NCBI GenBank assembly: GCA_902801165.1
Contig: CADCHI010000027.1
Location: 1-34,622 of the forward strand
Reading direction: 5' to 3'
Length of the DNA stretch: 34,622 nt
DNA from: an uncultured Eubacteriales bacterium
GTDB lineage: Bacteria; Bacillota; Clostridia; Christensenellales; Aristaeellaceae
Position numbers and translations under genes: made by a program. This document shows positions 34,519-34,622 of the stretch, piece by piece. Within the stretch, counting starts at the first letter, position 1. The number at the start of each line of letters is the position of its first letter. A model generated the notes under the pieces. It had not been told where the DNA came from and did no database searches. It was given only the letters and a program-made list of their open reading frames with translations.

Positions 34519-34622
34519 GGGAAGGCTCCTTGTATAATGTATTTGGGTTTTGAGAGGGGCCCATACCCTCGAAAAGACTTGTTCGATTACCGCAAATGTG
34601 CGATAATTGAGCCATTGGGCGG

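Overview
The window is one contiguous stretch of a high-GC (roughly 60-65% by eye) Gram-positive chromosome, most likely a Clostridia member of the kind common as gut isolates or metagenome assemblies. The basis is the mix of an HPr/Crh-like protein, sigma-A promoters with 17-bp spacers, strong Shine-Dalgarno sites, TrmFO (folate-dependent tRNA methylation), HslUV, a LoaP-type NusG paralogue and the rnhB-yraN-yifB-dprA-topA-trmFO-hslVU gene order. An exact taxon cannot be read from the sequence; Christensenellales or a relative is a guess. I recognise 29 protein genes and 2 tRNA genes. No rRNA, CRISPR array, transposase or phage gene is visible.

Layout. 1-672: AT-rich gene-free DNA, then an array of palindromic repeats. 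667-3543: a P-loop NTPase/CYTH protein and a HAD phosphatase (minus strand), divergent from an ABM-fold protein and a zinc-ribbon Nudix hydrolase. 3669-3822: tRNA-Glu(CUC) and tRNA-Gln(CUG), with their own promoter and terminator. 4054-5841: an HPr-like protein lacking the catalytic His, a DUF218 membrane protein, and an Rrf2 regulator. 6015-9184: a methionine-type ABC importer (metQ, metN, metI). Its binding protein has its two halves in swapped order (a circular permutation). 9283-13416: a small secreted protein, a nucleotidyltransferase/left-handed-helix/phosphomannomutase-like fusion, and a secreted SH3b/beta-propeller protein.

13532-34518: a minus-strand block built on the conserved Firmicute series rnhB, yraN, yifB, dprA, topA, trmFO, hslV, hslU. 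Accessory genes break the series in three places: a 1369-residue double GT-C glycosyltransferase (between yraN and yifB); a Na+ symporter, malic enzyme, EamA transporter, plus-strand loaP and GT2-GtrA protein (between yifB and dprA); and a DUF559 protein plus GNAT acetyltransferase (between hslV and hslU). Palindromic or tandem repeats lie at or inside these interruptions and between trmFO and topA.

How the genes may work together. Rrf2 and metQ are divergent, and a perfect 8-7-8 palindrome lies between them, which suggests a sulfur- or redox-responsive control of methionine uptake (inference). The sugar-nucleotide transferase fusion, the polyprenyl-phosphate-sugar synthase-like GT2-GtrA protein and the GT39-containing membrane enzyme could form a chain from NDP-sugar to lipid-linked sugar to extracytoplasmic glycosylation, possibly protein O-mannosylation (inference). 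The most unusual items are the permuted MetQ, the double GT-C fusion, the decayed phosphomannomutase domain, the His-less HPr, the loaP gene with no co-directional target operon, and the many hairpin elements.
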